Assembly: GCF_022919095.1 (NCBI RefSeq)
Contig: NZ_CP095073.1
Span: 3,968,001-4,032,000, forward strand
Length of the DNA stretch: 64,000 nt
Direction: 5' to 3'
DNA from: Halobacillus salinarum
Lineage (GTDB): Bacteria; Bacillota; Bacilli; Bacillales; Halobacillaceae
Shown here: in pieces, positions 17,577 to 30,508 of the stretch
Numbering within the stretch: position 1 is the stretch's first letter
How the letters are laid out: each line of letters opens with the position of its first letter
Translations under genes and position numbers: made by a program
The notes under the pieces: generated by a model
Told to the model about the DNA's origin: nothing
Database searches by the model: none
The model's input: only the letters and a program-made list of their open reading frames with translations

Positions 17577-17666
17577 GTGAAAATAAAAAACGCATATTAC
17601 ATGATCTCACCAAAACGCGTTATCCTCTAAATAACAGCAGTCTATTCATCTGGAAGGAAGCTGATT

Positions 17667-18023
17667 ATGCAGAGAAGATACGCCTGGCTTGGACTTTCAA
17701 TTGTATTAGAAGTTATGGGAGCATCATTGATGAAAACCAGTAATGGTTTCACTAACCTAAGCGCAAGTATCATGGTCATCGTCTGCTATTTTCTTGCCCT
17801 GGTCCTGTATATTCTACTTACTAAAAACCATGGACTCGGATTAATGAACGCACTCTGGTCTGGTGGAGGAACTTTACTCATCACGGTCATCGGCATATTG
17901 TTTTTAGGGGAATCCATTTCGATTCATAAATGGATAGGAGTCATTCTAATCTTGACGGGAATAGTTGGACTAAACGTCAATCATTTGGATTTAGAGTATA
18001 ATCGACGGAGGTTTTCATCGTGA
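17667..18023 (+). CDS. SMR family transporter subunit, Glu-bearing partner
   Basis: Small multidrug resistance protein of 118 residues with four predicted membrane helices. Helix 1 keeps the essential glutamate (LSIVLEVMGASLMK, E15). The usual helix-3 GIAYAIWSG motif is altered to GLMNALWSGGG. It has a polar C-terminal extension (NRRRFSS) longer than in homodimeric SMRs. The stop overlaps the next SMR start by 4 bases (GTGA), so the two are translationally coupled and should form a heterodimer. Exports a cationic or guanidinium-like compound by proton exchange; the substrate is unknown. Confidence 0.88.
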   Translation: MQRRYAWLGLSIVLEVMGASLMKTSNGFTNLSASIMVIVCYFLALVLYILLTKNHGLGLMNALWSGGGTLLITVIGILFLGESISIHKWIGVILILTGIVGLNVNHLDLEYNRRRFSS

Positions 18024-18316
18024 TTTATTTAATTACTGCCTTATTATTAGCTGCTGCTGGCCAAATCACTGTAAAAAAATCCGCCGGTTTCCGCCGGTGG
18101 ATCCCAAGCTTGCTCTCTTTTTTATTATTTGGTTTATGTATTTATTTCCTCACAGTTGCTGTTCAATATATGGAAGTTGGAATTGCTTATGCGATATGGT
18201 CAGGTGCATCTATTGTCTCCACCACTATTATCGGGATTTTGTTATTTAACGAGACAGCAAGCAGACGAAAACTCTTTTATATTGGTTTAATTTTAATCGG
18301 GGTGATCATCTTGTAG
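18020..18316 (+). CDS. SMR family transporter subunit, partner lacking the helix-1 glutamate
   Basis: A 98-residue, four-helix SMR protein starting at a GTG that overlaps the preceding stop. The helix-1 position that should hold glutamate is alanine (LLLAAAGQITVKKS), while the helix-3 motif GIAYAIWSGAS is fully conserved. The pair is thus complementary, each subunit keeping the element the other has lost. It is unlikely to function alone. Confidence 0.87.
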   Translation: MIYLITALLLAAAGQITVKKSAGFRRWIPSLLSFLLFGLCIYFLTVAVQYMEVGIAYAIWSGASIVSTTIIGILLFNETASRRKLFYIGLILIGVIIL

Positions 18317-18339
18317 CATGCAGGTTAGAAAAATAAAAA

Positions 18340-18362
18340 CCCAAACCCTTTACTGGTTTGGG
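18340..18362 (-). terminator. Rho-independent terminator of the Csp-like gene
   Basis: CCCAAACC / GGTTTGGG stem with a 7-base loop. On the minus strand it is followed by TTTTTATTTTT, fitting termination after the copper protein gene. Confidence 0.85.
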
Positions 18363-18387
18363 CAGAATCGTTTCATAGAGACTGTAG

Positions 18388-18714
18388 TTAAGCAATACCT
18401 TTACAAGCATCTGCACATGTAAAGCATGCCTCCGCACACTTCTGGCAATGCTCATGATCATGCTTTTTGCATTCATTTCCGCAAGCTTCACATATCCTGG
18501 CGCAAACACTGGCTAATTCTTCTGCAAACGGTGTACCTCTTCCTAAAGCTTGCTCTAAATAACCGCAGAAATCTGCACATTCTCTGTCCAACCGAATACA
18601 TTCCGCCATCATTTTCACATCATTTTCCTGAAGACAAGCATTGTAACAATGGTTACATGCTTCCATACAATCATGTAAAGTCTGGATTAGCGATTGGTAT
18701 TTTTCGTGAGACAT
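18388..18714 (-). CDS. Four-helix-bundle copper-storage protein (Csp/YhjQ-like, DUF326)
   Basis: A 108-residue protein with 13 cysteines spaced along amphipathic helices (CMEACNHCYNAC, CIRLDRECADFCGYL, CARICEACGNECKK, CQKCAEACFTCADAC). This is the pattern of cytosolic Csp proteins that bind many Cu(I) ions inside a four-helix bundle. A histidine-rich turn (KKHDHEHC) sits near the open end. No signal peptide is visible, so it is the cytosolic type. A TACCC-N5-GGGTA site directly upstream supports copper control. Confidence 0.9.
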   Translation of the reverse strand: MSHEKYQSLIQTLHDCMEACNHCYNACLQENDVKMMAECIRLDRECADFCGYLEQALGRGTPFAEELASVCARICEACGNECKKHDHEHCQKCAEACFTCADACKGIA

Positions 18715-18751
18715 TCCTACACCTCCTAAAATTATCTTGCAATAATATAGT

Positions 18752-18766
18752 TACCCCACATGGGTA
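18752..18766. promoter_or_regulatory. Candidate CsoR (copper sensor) operator
   Basis: TACCC-CACAT-GGGTA, matching the G/C-tract inverted repeat recognised by CsoR-type copper repressors. It lies 38 bases before the Csp-like gene, in its promoter region. No csoR gene is in the window. Confidence 0.65.
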
Positions 18767-18793
18767 TAATTAAACTAACAAATCCAAATTACA

Positions 18794-18829
18794 AAGCTTG
18801 CAAAAAACCCGAAGGTTTTCTGCAAGCTT
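18794..18829 (-). terminator. Rho-independent terminator of the galactan operon
   Basis: Nine-base perfect arms AAGCTTGCA / TGCAAGCTT plus inner pairing of AAAACC with GGTTTT. It lies 18 bases past the GH35 stop on the minus strand. Confidence 0.75.
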
Positions 18830-18846
18830 CAGATGGACCCGCTTTC

Positions 18847-20577
18847 TTACTTTTTACTTAATTTAGGCTTATCATACAAATGAATATTTTCCGTATCCGT
18901 ATGTTCCAGCTCAAGGATTACAATTTCATTATTTTTTTCTTTTAATAAAGGACCAGGCAGATAGAGTCGTTGCTGCGGGCCTGCTGGGTTCCAGTATCTT
19001 CCTAAATGAAAGCCATTGATAAATATACTCCCTTTTGTAAATCCTTCACAATCGACGAAGGTATCATGAACTCCCTCCGCATCAAAGGTGCTCCGGAAAA
19101 ATTTTGGGAACCTTTGCTGCCCTGAACCAATGAAATCTTCAGGCAGAGTATTTAATTCTATTGCGTACATTTCCCAATTGAAAAAATACTGCTCCCCTAG
19201 CCAAGGGTTATAAACTAATCCTTTTTTATCGGCTAAGTGCTCGCCATAATTCGCCCTTCCCATATTTTCCACCAGCACTTCCAGCGTGTTGCTCTCCTCC
19301 GGAAAATAAAGAGTCATTTCCTTTTCTTCATCATTTTTATACACCGTCTTTTGAAACTGTCCATTAATGTAGAGGTACCCCCGGTCCTGGATCGCATCAA
19401 TCCCCATTGTTAATTCGCCGTGCCGGTTGATTTCCGTACGGTAAAGCGTATAGCCGTATGATTGATTGATGTCTTCCATGGCAAGAGGGGCAAGGTGTTC
19501 GATCCGGCTGCTGATTTGATGAAGTGCATCAAACAGACTGACAGATTCCTGCATAGAAACGGTGCCATAGGATTTAGATGTAAGCTTGCTTTCATAGTCT
19601 GCCGGAACGTTCGTATATTCACTGAGTATCCGTTTGACTGCGCGATATTTTTCCGTCACCTCACCATTTTCAGTCAGTAAGCTATCGTAATCGTAGCTGG
19701 TAATCGTAGGATAATACCTATCATAATGATTGGCGCCATTCATGAAGCCGAAATTGGTACCGCCATGAAACATATAAAAGTTCACTGAACTCTTTTTCTC
19801 CATCAGTTCCTTAAAGACGCGGGCTGTATCCTCCGCATCTCTCGTATGGTGCTCCCCTGTCCAGTAATCAAACCAGCCGATCCAGAATTCAGCAACGAGC
19901 TTCGGGGATCCGGGCTTCATCCTTTCCAGTTGTTCAAAAGCCTCATCCACTTTAGAACCGAAGTTTAACGTCGTCGTCACTTCCGGCAGAGAGCCTTGTT
20001 TTATAAATTCCGGTCCATCAGAAGTAAACAAAAATGTATCCATGCCATGCTTCACATATTCGTCCTTTAAAAAATTTAAATACACCTGATCGTTCCCGTA
20101 AGCGCCATATTCATTTTCGATTTGCATGGCGATGATCGGCCCTCCATTTTGATATAAATAAGGAACGAATTTCGGAAGCAACACCTTATAGTATTCGGCG
20201 ATATGACTTAAATAGACAGGATCACTGCTGCGAAGGGTGATCTCCTTTTCCTTCAAAAGCCAGGCAGGAAGCCCTCCCATCTCCCACTCTGCACAAATAT
20301 AAGGAGAAGGCCTAATAATGACATATAGACCTAACTCATCGGCGACCTGAATAAACCGCTCCACATCAGCCAAGCCCGAAAAATTGAACTCGCCTTTTTT
20401 CGGCTCGTGGATATTCCAGGCCACATAGGTCTCGACGGTGTTTAAACCGAGTGCTTTTAATTTTTGAAGACGGTCTTCCCAATGCTCCGGTACGGTTCGA
20501 AAGTAGTGCATCGCCCCCGAGAGAATTTGAAAAGGTTCATCATTTAAATAAAATTCTCCATTTTTTGCTTGTAACAT
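18847..20577 (-). CDS. Beta-galactosidase, glycoside hydrolase family 35
   Basis: Retaining exo-beta-galactosidase of 576 residues, cytoplasmic because no signal peptide is present. The GH35 barrel begins SGAMHYFRTVPEHWEDRLQK, holds the acid/base glutamate E156 in QIENEYGAYG and the nucleophile E230 in LVAEFWIGWFDYWTGEHH. It ends with the galactose-binding-like jelly roll and GSIFINGFHLGRYWNPAGPQ. Length matches compact bacterial GH35 enzymes (about 580-600). It is the last gene of the galactan operon, probably trimming galactooligosaccharides with a linkage or branching not taken by the GH2 and GH42 enzymes. Confidence 0.93.
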   Translation of the reverse strand: MLQAKNGEFYLNDEPFQILSGAMHYFRTVPEHWEDRLQKLKALGLNTVETYVAWNIHEPKKGEFNFSGLADVERFIQVADELGLYVIIRPSPYICAEWEMGGLPAWLLKEKEITLRSSDPVYLSHIAEYYKVLLPKFVPYLYQNGGPIIAMQIENEYGAYGNDQVYLNFLKDEYVKHGMDTFLFTSDGPEFIKQGSLPEVTTTLNFGSKVDEAFEQLERMKPGSPKLVAEFWIGWFDYWTGEHHTRDAEDTARVFKELMEKKSSVNFYMFHGGTNFGFMNGANHYDRYYPTITSYDYDSLLTENGEVTEKYRAVKRILSEYTNVPADYESKLTSKSYGTVSMQESVSLFDALHQISSRIEHLAPLAMEDINQSYGYTLYRTEINRHGELTMGIDAIQDRGYLYINGQFQKTVYKNDEEKEMTLYFPEESNTLEVLVENMGRANYGEHLADKKGLVYNPWLGEQYFFNWEMYAIELNTLPEDFIGSGQQRFPKFFRSTFDAEGVHDTFVDCEGFTKGSIFINGFHLGRYWNPAGPQQRLYLPGPLLKEKNNEIVILELEHTDTENIHLYDKPKLSKK

Positions 20578-20601
20578 GAAATCCCTCCCTCTAAAACCTT
20601 T

Positions 20602-22664
20602 TTATTTGATTTCTTTTTTTAAAAGTGACAATCCTAAGGAGGGGAGCTCCAGCTTCCCATCAATCGCTTCTCCGTTAACCAGTGCAGTAAACCGCTCCTC
20701 CGGAAGTTCCACGACTTGCGTCTCGGCACCGAAATTCATAAGAAACACATACTCATTTTCTCCATCTGTGCGGCTATGGGCTGACACCCCTTCCGGCAGT
20801 TTACTTTCAATCGCTTTTTTAATCCCAATATCTTCGACTACATGAGACAAGAAATCTAAATTGAACGGCTGTTTATTGCGGGAAGCAACATAATAAGCCT
20901 TGCCACTTCCTAACTCGTTTACGGTAAGTGCCGGACGGCCCGCATAAAAATCTTCCTGATAATAGGCGAGTGCTTCCGCTCCTTCTAAATGAATCAAGTC
21001 ACACAACTCATAAGCCGTATATTCTCCGCTGAATCCTAAACGATTTCCCTCTACTCTAATCGCGTTTGTCTGGCCGTCATATAAACCATCAATCTCCTCT
21101 GACCAAATCCCTAGCGTTTTCCGAAGCGGGCCGGGGAAGCCCCCTAAATGTGTAAGATCATTTTCATCAACAATTCCGGACCAGTAAGTCGCAACGAATG
21201 TGCCGCCTTCTGTCACAAACTTCTCGATCCTCTTCCCAACCTCCGGCTTTGTCATATACAGCATCGGCGCAATGACTAATTTGTACTTCGATAAATCTCT
21301 GTCCATATCAATAACATCGACAGGTACTCCCTGCTTCCAAAGCGCTTGATAATGATCGGCAACTGTTTTTTCATAGTGAACGCCTTCGTTTCTCGGTCCC
21401 TGTGCATCCTTGACTGCCCATCTGTTTTCCGTATCAAAGATCAGGGCAGCCTCGGCCTCTACCGTCGTCCCTACAATGGAATCGAGCTGTGCAAGCGTTT
21501 TTCCTACTTCAGCAACATCTTGAAAGACTCTTGTATTTTCCTTTCCGACATGATCGACTACCGCTCCATGGAATTTTTCGCTTGAGCCTCTGCTCTTGCG
21601 CCACTGAAAATATTGTACTGAATCCGAACCGTGGGCCACCGCCTGCATAGAAGCAAGTAAATGCATTCCCGGTCGCTTCAGCTTACTTACAGGCTGCCAG
21701 TTCGTTAGGCTTGGCGTACTTTCCATGAGCAGGAATGGCTGGCCATCTTTAATAGAGCGGAACATATCGTGATTCATCGCTACCCATGCAGCCTGTTCAA
21801 TATCCCCTCCTGATCATGCCAGGTTGGATAAGAATCCCACGAGACAAAATCCAGTGCCTCCGCAAATTTTGCGTAATTCAGTCCTTCAAAAGCTTCCATA
21901 AAATTCGTCGTTACCTGCAAGTCTGGATTGACCGCTTTCAAAGGCTTCATTTCGTGTTTGTAGAAATCCAGCGTTTGATCGGTCACAAAGCGCTTCCAAT
22001 CCAAATTCAAGCCGTGTACCATTGTTTCTCCATGCGGAGCTGGTGATTCTACTTGAGACCAGGAGGTATATGTATGGCTCCAGAACGTCGTCCACCAGCT
22101 GTGGTTTAATTGATCGAGCGTTTTATATTTATTTTTCAGCCAGCCTCTAAAGGCCTCCTGACAATAATCACAGTGGCATTCACCCCCATATTCATTGGAG
22201 ATGTGCCAGCCTATCACTGCCGGGTGATTGGAATAGCGGTTTGCGAGCTTGCTGTTCATCATTGAAACTTTTTCACGGTAGACAGGAGAAGTATAACAAT
22301 GGTTATGCCTCAGCCCATGAAGATTCCGTACCCGATTCGCACCCACTCGAAGCACTTCCTCATATTTTTCGGACATCCATGCCGGGCGAGCTCCGCTCGG
22401 TGTAGCTAAAAACGCATAGATATTGTTCTCGGCAAGCTTGTCGAGGACGTTGTCCAGCCACTCAAAACGAAAAACGCCTTCCTCCGGTTCAATCTTTCCC
22501 CAGGAAAAAATACCAACAGACATGACGTTGCAATTAGCGAGCTTCATCAATCGAAGATCCTCTTCTAATACATCCGGATACTGTTCCCATTGTTCAGGAT
22601 TATAATCCGCCCCATGCAGCATATTTGGAACCTTAGTACTCACTGGTTGAAATCTCTTCTCCAT
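20602..22664 (-). pseudogene. Beta-galactosidase, glycoside hydrolase family 42 (GanA-like), broken by one frameshift
   Basis: Cytoplasmic GH42 enzyme that cleaves galactooligosaccharides. The upstream frame (22664 to about 21807) has the acid/base glutamate E158 in GWHISNEYGGE and the zinc cysteines GECHCDYC. The downstream frame (to 20602) has the nucleophile in FLLMESTPSLTNWQP, then HGSDSVQYFQWRKSRGSSEKFHG and the trimerisation and C-terminal domains. The break is at a CCCC run (21804-21807). One added G on the coding strand restores EGDIEQAAWVAMNHDMF and 687 residues, the normal GH42 length. All catalytic residues are intact on either side, so this may be a sequence error. Confidence 0.9.
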
Positions 22665-22753
22665 ATGATCACCTTTCTCCCTTTAAATTAGGTTAAACGT
22701 AAGAAGGCCCTCCCTTGCTTTCCCTAAACAAATAACAAGGGAGTCAGCTGCAC

Positions 22754-25381
22754 CTACATTTTTTCTAACACAACATGGTCAAGATAACCTGTATAAGCAC
22801 TGCTTGTCCTGGCATCGAATGAAATTTTCAGCTGCCCATTTTTTACTTTGATATGTTCAACCGAATACTTTCTCCAAATCATTTTACCTCCTGGAACGAC
22901 TGCAGTCTCAACATGGCTCGTATATCGTTTTCCTTTTGTAAACGCGGATAGCCGCATCTCTGTCTGATCTGACGTTTGATTATCTCCTCTTGCGTATAGC
23001 GTAAGCTTGTATTCGCCATCAGGAATCCTGTGCACATTCTGGCTTAAACTCATTCTATCCCCTTGATCAAGGGAAAATTTAAAAGAGTGATCCCCGGCAT
23101 AGGCATAGGTTACGTAATCATTCGGGGTAATGACTTGAGCATTCTCTGAGTTACTTTTTAACTTCCATCCTTTTAAATTTCCAGTTTCAAATCCTCCGTT
23201 AAACAGAAGGTCATTCCGGTAATCATAAACAGCTTTATAGCTGTGACTTACTACCGGACTGTAGTCAAGGATGTCCTTTTCTGAACCCCACTGTCCGGAA
23301 ACATAATGGTAACCGGTTCTTTTTGCTGCTGCCTGAACCTTAACATTTTGCGAGATTTGAATAGGTCCCGCATAGACCCGGATCGAATCATACGGTTTGA
23401 TATAAGGAGCCCCTACGAGCTGCCTTGTAGCTCCCGTTCCATCAATTGGATTTGCTCCATCTAGCGTAAAATAGATTCCTGCATTTGGTGTCTTCGTCGA
23501 GAGCTTAATGTAACTGCCGCCTCTGACCACCTCTCTTGTGGAATAAGAATAGCCGTCTCCATCAACGACATTCACGTCGCTGCCATCCGGAACACTGAAC
23601 GTTGGAGCATCCGCCTTGGCAGAATCTGATTCTCTTACAATAACTTGAGCAAATGCATGATGTTTTTTACCAGCCACACTGCCAAAGACGATATATTCCC
23701 CCGGAGTATGAACATCGACTTGGGCCACATCCCTTTGGTTCCACTCTACAGGCTGTTTGGTAATGGTACGCTTTGTATCACCCATCATGCCATTATATTT
23801 TACAGCTGCGATCTTTGCCGGCAGCTCCAGACTGCCGCCTTCATTAATTACCACTTCTGTTTCCCAGCCGTATTCATACTCGTCAGCACTTTTTGGTACG
23901 GACTGGTTTCCTCGGACTAATTGAAAAGTTTTCAGGGAAGGAAGGGCATAACCGTTGATATCAAACAACCCGGCCGTTTCCCAGCCTGTTCCATAAGGAG
24001 TGGCCCAGCCTGTTGTATTACCAGGCAGCCATGCGGGCTCCCAGTAAAAAGCACCGAGGCCCTTCTTATCTTTAATACTTGCGGCAACATTAAGGACTTC
24101 CCTGAGTGCTGTGGACTGCCCCTGAACCGAAGCAGCCAGACCAACCGTACTCACGTCCCCCGGCTTAAAATTTTGCGGCGTATCATCTCCAGCGTTTTGC
24201 TTAATTGACCAAGGATAGGCAGTCTCAGCAATAAAGGCATATTTTCCGTACTCTTCTGTTATATGATTCAAGTTCGATAACACTTCATCATACGTCCCGT
24301 GCCAAGAAGGGTAGTAAGAAGCTCCTATCGCATCGTAATCCACATGATTTTTTTCCATGGCTTTTGCAAAACTTTCATAAAGCCACGTATTATTTCCGTT
24401 TGCTAAGTGGAAAGATACGAGCGTTTTCTTTTCGGGATCATTCGCATTTGGATCTGTCCTGCGGACCGCTGCTGCTCCTGCTTTCAAGATGTTTACAGCC
24501 TGCGGGTTCATGTAGCCCTCTGAAGTGAGGTGAAACGACTGCTCTAAAATATCACTGTTCGTCTCATTGCCGATCCCGACCATATTTGGATACACACCAG
24601 CTTGTTTCATTTTTTCTAAGGATTCCGTTGTATAATCTCCGACTGCATCCACAAGTTCCTGCCCGTTCAGGTCTTCCCATGCTTTCGGTTTGATCTGCTG
24701 GCCGGGATGAGCCCAGAAATCACTGTAATGGAAGGTGACAAATAATTTCATCCCCCGTTCTTTTGCTTGTTTAGCTAAAGCGATGGTCGTATCCAAATTA
24801 TTGTTTCCACCGCCATATGGATTTCCGAAGGGATCATAAGGATCGTTCCATACTCTCAAACGAACCCAATTCACTCCGTTTTCAGAGAGAATGTCAAACA
24901 AATGAGACTTCTTCCCTTGAAGATTATAAAAGGACTTGTCAGCTTCCATAATTCTATATAAGGAGGACACATCTGCTCCCATCATGAAATCAGGCCGGTT
25001 ATTGTTTTGAAGCTCTTTAACCGGTGCGACTATGGGTGTTCCTCTGCTCTTAACCCGTACGAGAGCCCGGTCTTTAAAAACCTTTCCATTTCTAAAAGTT
25101 CCGTGCAAAGTAATGATCGCTTTTCCTGTACCAAGCGCATCCACTCTTCCCGTTTTTTCATCGACTTCCACTACATTCTCTTTATTGACTTCCCAGGAGT
25201 AGTCTTTCATCCATTCTTTATGCCTCGACGAAAATTCAAGTACAGAGAATTCACCGGGAGCCATCGTCAAATTTCCGCCTTTGATCTTTACAGCAGGAGA
25301 CCGGTCAGCTGAGACTGGAGTGACAATGGAAAAAAGTATGGCCAATAAGGTTAACAGGCGAACTACACGTGTCAATTTCAT
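22754..25381 (-). CDS. Secreted arabinogalactan endo-beta-1,4-galactanase, GH53, multidomain
   Basis: Cuts type I galactan outside the cell into oligosaccharides for import. The 875-residue protein has a signal peptide (1-25, cleavage near VSADR), an N-terminal bacterial-Ig-like domain (about 30-112), and the GH53 barrel (about 130-490) with acid/base E273 in GIGNETNSD and nucleophile E386 in FIAETAYPWS. A second Ig-like (Big_4-type) domain (about 505-585), a chitobiase-C-terminal-like beta domain (about 610-700) and a carbohydrate-binding-like jelly roll (about 725-875) follow. It is about twice the size of single-domain galactanases such as Bacillus GanB. It lies between the GH2 and GH42 genes. 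Confidence 0.93.
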   Translation of the reverse strand: MKLTRVVRLLTLLAILFSIVTPVSADRSPAVKIKGGNLTMAPGEFSVLEFSSRHKEWMKDYSWEVNKENVVEVDEKTGRVDALGTGKAIITLHGTFRNGKVFKDRALVRVKSRGTPIVAPVKELQNNNRPDFMMGADVSSLYRIMEADKSFYNLQGKKSHLFDILSENGVNWVRLRVWNDPYDPFGNPYGGGNNNLDTTIALAKQAKERGMKLFVTFHYSDFWAHPGQQIKPKAWEDLNGQELVDAVGDYTTESLEKMKQAGVYPNMVGIGNETNSDILEQSFHLTSEGYMNPQAVNILKAGAAAVRRTDPNANDPEKKTLVSFHLANGNNTWLYESFAKAMEKNHVDYDAIGASYYPSWHGTYDEVLSNLNHITEEYGKYAFIAETAYPWSIKQNAGDDTPQNFKPGDVSTVGLAASVQGQSTALREVLNVAASIKDKKGLGAFYWEPAWLPGNTTGWATPYGTGWETAGLFDINGYALPSLKTFQLVRGNQSVPKSADEYEYGWETEVVINEGGSLELPAKIAAVKYNGMMGDTKRTITKQPVEWNQRDVAQVDVHTPGEYIVFGSVAGKKHHAFAQVIVRESDSAKADAPTFSVPDGSDVNVVDGDGYSYSTREVVRGGSYIKLSTKTPNAGIYFTLDGANPIDGTGATRQLVGAPYIKPYDSIRVYAGPIQISQNVKVQAAAKRTGYHYVSGQWGSEKDILDYSPVVSHSYKAVYDYRNDLLFNGGFETGNLKGWKLKSNSENAQVITPNDYVTYAYAGDHSFKFSLDQGDRMSLSQNVHRIPDGEYKLTLYARGDNQTSDQTEMRLSAFTKGKRYTSHVETAVVPGGKMIWRKYSVEHIKVKNGQLKISFDARTSSAYTGYLDHVVLEKM

Positions 25382-25557
25382 AGACAGTCTATCTCCTTTT
25401 CAAAGAGTTTCGTTCAAAAGACTGGCATCCCCTTCTTAAACCGGCAAGTTCACCTCCTTAACGATCCATTCTGCATACAAAGGAAGACTGCCTCCATCCT
25501 GTACTGGACAGGGAGCAGGCAGTCTGGATGTGAAGTCTTGAAGTAGTGGCAGTTCTT

Positions 25558-28686
<3,129 letters not shown>

Positions 28687-28713
28687 CTATAAACAAATAG
28701 ATTTTAATAGTGA

Positions 28714-29540
28714 TCAGCCTTTTACCGAGCCCATCATTCCGGCTACGAAGTGCTTCTGCATTAAGAAGAAAACTAAAGCAGTGGGCAGAGTGGCAATCAC
28801 GATCGCACTCATAATTACCCCGTAATCCGGTGTATACCCTGCTCCCAGATTGGAAATGAGCAGTGGAATCGTTTGATTTTCAGGAGACTGCAGGACGACT
28901 AAAGGCCATAAATAATTGTTCCAGCTATTCATAAAAGCAATGATCGCTGCAGCTGCATACGTTGTTTTCATTGTCGGCAGATAGATTCTAAAGAAGATGC
29001 CAATTTCACTTAATCCATCCATTCTTCCTGCTTCAACTAATTCCCTTGCAAACATTTTCGTGTTCTGACGAAATAAAAAGATAAAAAACGCTGTGATGAT
29101 CGTTGGTAAAATCGCTGCAGCCAATGTATCAATCCCGAAAAAAGGCAGACTTGAGGAGATCCCCCGAACAACCGGTACAACGGAATCATGATCGCCGCAA
29201 ATGGAATCATCATCGACAGCAGGAGAATATTGAAGACCCGGTCCTTGCCCGGTGTCCGGAAAATTTCAAACCCATAGCCGGCAAGCGAGCCAATTAACAG
29301 GGTAAGAAAAGTAGTGATCACCGCAATGATGGTCGAATTCACTAAAGCCGTCACCATGTGGACATTTTCAAATAATACTTTTAAATTCTCAAAAAGATAG
29401 GTGCCCGGCATTAATCGTCCCTGAGTGACATCGACTGATTTATTAGTCATGCTGACGATCATCCACAAGAATGGAAAAATCGACACAATCGCCGCAATCG
29501 TTAGAAACGCGTAAGTTGCTATTCTCTTTACTATGTTCAC
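28714..29540 (-). pseudogene. Sugar ABC transporter permease, MalG/GanQ type, broken by one frameshift
   Basis: Second membrane subunit of the galactooligosaccharide importer. The N-terminal frame has the first helices and SLAGYGFEIFRTPGKDR. The C-terminal frame carries the EAA loop ELVEAGRMDGLSEIGIFFRIYLP, followed by two more helices. They join at a CCCCC run (29161-29165); one added G on the coding strand restores IPLYRLFGGISSSLPFFG and 275 residues, exact for MalG-type subunits. The GTG start overlaps the upstream permease stop by 4 bases. Without this subunit the importer could not work, so either the break is a sequence error or the locus is inactive. Confidence 0.88.
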
Positions 29541-30463
29541 TTATCATCACCTGCCACTTTAAATTGAATGAGGGATAGGATCACAATCAGAATCACAATG
29601 ACGTAAGAAACGGTTGCCGCGTATCCGAAATCAGGGCTGTATTCAAAGGAGAGGTTGTAAATGTACATCGAGATAGACAGCGTAGCGTTACCTGGTCCTC
29701 CATTGGTAATATTCATGATTTCATCAAAAATCTGCAGGGTACCGATGGTAGAAATAATCGAAGTAAATAAAATAATCGGCTTCAGCATAGGGATTGTAAT
29801 ATAAAAGAATTGCTGCACTGCCGATGCGCCGTCTATTTTAGCGGCTTCATACATCGAGCGATCGACGTTTTGTAAAGCCGATAAGTAAAAGATCATATTG
29901 TAGCCTGTCCATCTCCACGTAATTGCTATTATGATCGTAATTTTTGCTAAAAGAGGGTCAGACAGCCAGTTCAAAGGCTCGGAAATAATCGATAAATCCA
30001 TAAGAAACCGATTCACTAAACCGTTAAGACCAAACAAATACTTAAACAGGACGGCGTAGGCCACAAGAGAAGTCACACACGGTAGAAAGATAGCCGTGCG
30101 GAAAAACCCTCGGAATTTTAACGTAGCATCATTTAATAACACAGAAAAAAATAAAGCCAGAACAATCATGACTGGAACCTGGATCAACAAATAAACAAAT
30201 GTATTTGTTAACGCTGCAATGAAGGTCGGATCATTAAACAGCCGGATGTAATTATCCAGCCCTACATATTCCAGGTTCGCACCCATACCCGATTGGAAAG
30301 AAAGAAGCAGGGCTTGGATCATCGGATAAAAGTAAAACAACCCGATTCCTATTGTAGCGATTAATATAAACAGCCATCCGATGTAGTTCTTTTTCAAACG
30401 CCCGCCTGCCGGTGCTTTTTTTGCTGTGTAAGGCACACTTAAGCTTTTCGCTGTTTTTTTCAT
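29537..30463 (-). CDS. Sugar ABC transporter permease, MalF/GanP type
   Basis: First membrane subunit of the importer, 308 residues with six main helices after a basic N-terminus. The EAA loop is YEAAKIDGASAVQQFFYITIPML, which contacts the ATPase. Length and layout match GanP/MalF-like proteins of Firmicutes, which lack the large MalF periplasmic insertion. It follows the binding-protein gene with a 172-base gap that holds a hairpin, and overlaps the next permease. Confidence 0.93.
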   Translation of the reverse strand: MKKTAKSLSVPYTAKKAPAGGRLKKNYIGWLFILIATIGIGLFYFYPMIQALLLSFQSGMGANLEYVGLDNYIRLFNDPTFIAALTNTFVYLLIQVPVMIVLALFFSVLLNDATLKFRGFFRTAIFLPCVTSLVAYAVLFKYLFGLNGLVNRFLMDLSIISEPLNWLSDPLLAKITIIIAITWRWTGYNMIFYLSALQNVDRSMYEAAKIDGASAVQQFFYITIPMLKPIILFTSIISTIGTLQIFDEIMNITNGGPGNATLSISMYIYNLSFEYSPDFGYAATVSYVIVILIVILSLIQFKVAGDDK

Positions 30464-30508
30464 TCATCGATCCTCCTAACCTGGAAGAGAAGGGTTTTTT
30501 TAAAGAAA

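Noticed and set aside
29037-29170. Programmed ribosomal frameshifting in the MalG-type permease
   Set aside because: No slippery heptamer with a downstream stimulatory structure is evident, and three unrelated genes show the same kind of break in G/C runs.
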